Of a DNA stretch of 27,722 bases, positions 26,093-27,722 are shown piece by piece. Source of the stretch: Coprinopsis marcescibilis (lineage: Eukaryota > Basidiomycota > Agaricomycetes > Agaricales > Psathyrellaceae); NCBI GenBank assembly GCA_004369085.1, contig ML210195.1, positions 144,500 to 172,221 on the forward strand, in the 5' to 3' direction. The notes below the pieces were generated by a model, which made no database searches, was not told the origin of the DNA, and saw only the letters and a list, made by a program, of their open reading frames with translations. The position numbers were made by a program, and so were the translations under genes. How positions within the stretch are numbered: position 1 is the first letter of the stretch; each line of letters opens with the position of its first letter.

Positions 26093-27722
26093 ATGGATAT
26101 GGAGAAGGTGTGGATCACTAGCCCCAGTCGTTGTGACTCTGGCTTACTGATCAACCGACTCTTAACTAATCCCATGTTGCTAAATGATATCTAGATACTC
26201 GACAAAGTTGGAAGACTGAGGCTAGGTGGAGGCAGCCGAAGGTCTAGGCAAGCCGATTTGGAGCGTACAGGTCACGGTAAACCACAGTGTAATTCTAGTA
26301 CTATCTAATAATTACTGACGAACTCGTTGCCATTTGCTGCAGGCTCCACCACTTCCGACGTCTCGAATACAGCACTGGCAGCTTCGACCATTCAGGTCTC
26401 GGGCAGGACAGGGTCATCTGGTGAGCGCTTGAGCGCATGAACTACACTCCTAATGCGCATACCGATCTACTACTTGCTGACCCTGATTTGTAGTGATCAG
26501 TTCCAGGCGGGATATCATGCCAAACGTTTTTGGTGCCAATATCCACAACTCTCATGTGCAGACAGCGGAACGAATTACCAACAATTACAACTACCGTGAG
26601 GATTCCCTTGGATGATTTTGTGGACCGATATTAACCAAGGTTTGTGTCTGGTTGATTAGATGAAACCACCGATGTCAACGAGGCACTACAACTACTCCGC
26701 AACCCCGAGGGATGTGCCTGGGATCCTTCACGCGCATGTATGGACGGCACCCGTATTATCCACATCGACGCAATTGTGTCGTGGGCCACCTCCCTCCAGG
26801 TCGATCCCTCGGGAGCTCGAATTCTTTTGGTTCCAGGTCCGGCCGGAAGCGGAAAATCGGCGTTAGCCCACACCATCTGCAGAGAGTTGGAACAAAAACA
26901 GCTCCTTGTGTGCTCAATTTTCTTCGATCATGCCGGCCATCAGCCCACAGCAGACGACTTCACAGTCGTGCTCACCCAAGGCTTGTGCAGTATCAGCGAG
27001 TCCGTCAAGAAGGCTATAGCAGAACTCATTAACAAAAACAAAACATTGGCTTCAGCGTCAGCATCGCGTCAAATCGAAGGCCTTGTTCTCCCAACCATCC
27101 CTCATCTACCCTCGGGTCGCAACTTTGTTGTTGGCATCGACGCTCTGGACGAGCAGACGAACCCCGCCATGCTGACGCTTCTCCGAGACTACGTCCCCCG
27201 ACTGCCCTCGACGTTCCGATTCGTCGTCATAACGCGCCCCGACCCGCTTGTGATGCAATATCTGGAAAATCGACCCCATATTATCTTTTTCCCCCACCCC
27301 TTGGTTGGCGATAACACCCAGGCCGACATCGGGATCTTTATCATCACCCACCTTTCCATGACCAACTACCGCACCACAATATCCCCCGAACTCTTGAATG
27401 CTTTCATCTCTAAATCCCAGGGGTTATTCCTATGGGCCGAAACCGTCCTCAATCACATCGACAACACATACAACCAGGCTGCAGAATTGGCGGATATCCT
27501 AAAGGGTGCCAGCCTCTATTGGACAGAGAAGGAGACTGCGGCTGGGAAGCTGGACAGGCTTTACGAACACATCCTGTCGAAGCTGGAGTGGAAGAACCAA
27601 CGCTTCGTGGAGAAGTACACCATCCTCATGGGGGCACTTGTTACACTGGAGGAGCCGCTTTCGCGACATGGGCTGGCGGAGCTGTATGCCCCTGACGGGA
27701 TCACCGAAGATGATGTTCATCG
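26093..27722 (+). CDS. NACHT-domain NTPase (fungal NLR-like), 5 exons, 3' end outside window
   Basis: Predicted exons: 26093-26107, 26195-26276, 26343-26420, 26494-26595 and 26660 to the window end, all with GT-AG introns (87, 66, 73 and 64 nt) and consistent phase. About 446 residues are visible without a stop. The N-terminal 93 residues are basic/Ser-rich, then carry NVFGANIHNSHV and ITNNYNY, an Asn-rich stretch common before NACHT domains in basidiomycetes. The NTPase core starts with Walker A PGPAGSGKS (K158), followed by Walker B GIDALDE (D253, D256, E257) and sensor FRFVVITRP (about 279-287). FISKSQGLFLWAETVL is the usual winged-helix lead-in. Fungal NLRs of this type are thought to act in non-self recognition and programmed cell death, with C-terminal WD40, TPR or ankyrin repeats, which would lie beyond the window. 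It is the only clearly intact gene here. Confidence 0.85.

Noticed and set aside
1..27722. CRISPR arrays, phage or bacterial operons
   Set aside because: No regularly spaced repeats, no ribosome-binding-site-led gene strings; introns and chromoviruses show a fungal nuclear context.

Overview
The window looks like nuclear DNA of a basidiomycete fungus, most likely an Agaricomycete. Support comes from short GT-AG introns of about 50-90 nt, chromodomain Ty3/gypsy (chromovirus) and tyrosine-recombinase (DIRS/Ngaro-like) retrotransposons, a fungal NACHT gene and a RecQ-type helicase relic. I cannot assign a genus. There is no operon structure, CRISPR array or bacterial gene. One 10-N assembly gap lies at 15782-15791.

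Layout. 3-647: 3' end of an integrase-core-like gene (two exons). 834-938: a cluster of palindromes. 1000-4705: decayed Ty3/gypsy element A (gag, protease, start of RT), split by a 1.9 kb insertion (2040-3967) whose removal restores the reading frame. 4705-5640: non-coding, possibly LTR-derived. 5758-6490: broken Tc1/mariner transposase. 6526-12953: complete Ty3/gypsy chromovirus B, with two LTRs (about 93% identical by eye) and a 5-bp target duplication AGAAC; gag, pol and a third ORF are all interrupted by stops. 12954-14624: a broken multi-exon gene of unknown function, apparently split by element B. 14625-17080: non-coding, with a likely false 331-bp duplication around the N gap and an LTR-like segment. 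17081-21868: tyrosine-recombinase retrotransposon (ORF1 gag-like, ORF2 RT-RNase H-recombinase), broken. 22900-23152: RecQ helicase relic. 23358-23467: small fold-back element. 23654-25122: RCC1 homologue with several lesions. 26093-27722: five-exon, uninterrupted NACHT NTPase gene running off the end.

The window is a nested transposon graveyard next to a small gene island at the right. Nearly all in-frame stops in the younger elements are TGA, and the LTR pair of element B differs largely by CG-to-TG/CA transitions, which fits CpG-directed C-to-T decay. The most distinctive structure is in element B: the 13 nt just after its 5' LTR are complementary to the LTR sequence 33 nt downstream of a TATA-like box, the arrangement expected of a self-priming (Tf1/sushi-type) retrotransposon. 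Element B also carries an extra zinc-knuckle ORF downstream of the integrase chromodomain. I did not find an obvious wholly new defence or regulatory system; the best candidates for novelty are these features of B, the intron-bearing ORF1 of the recombinase retrotransposon, and the fold-back element.
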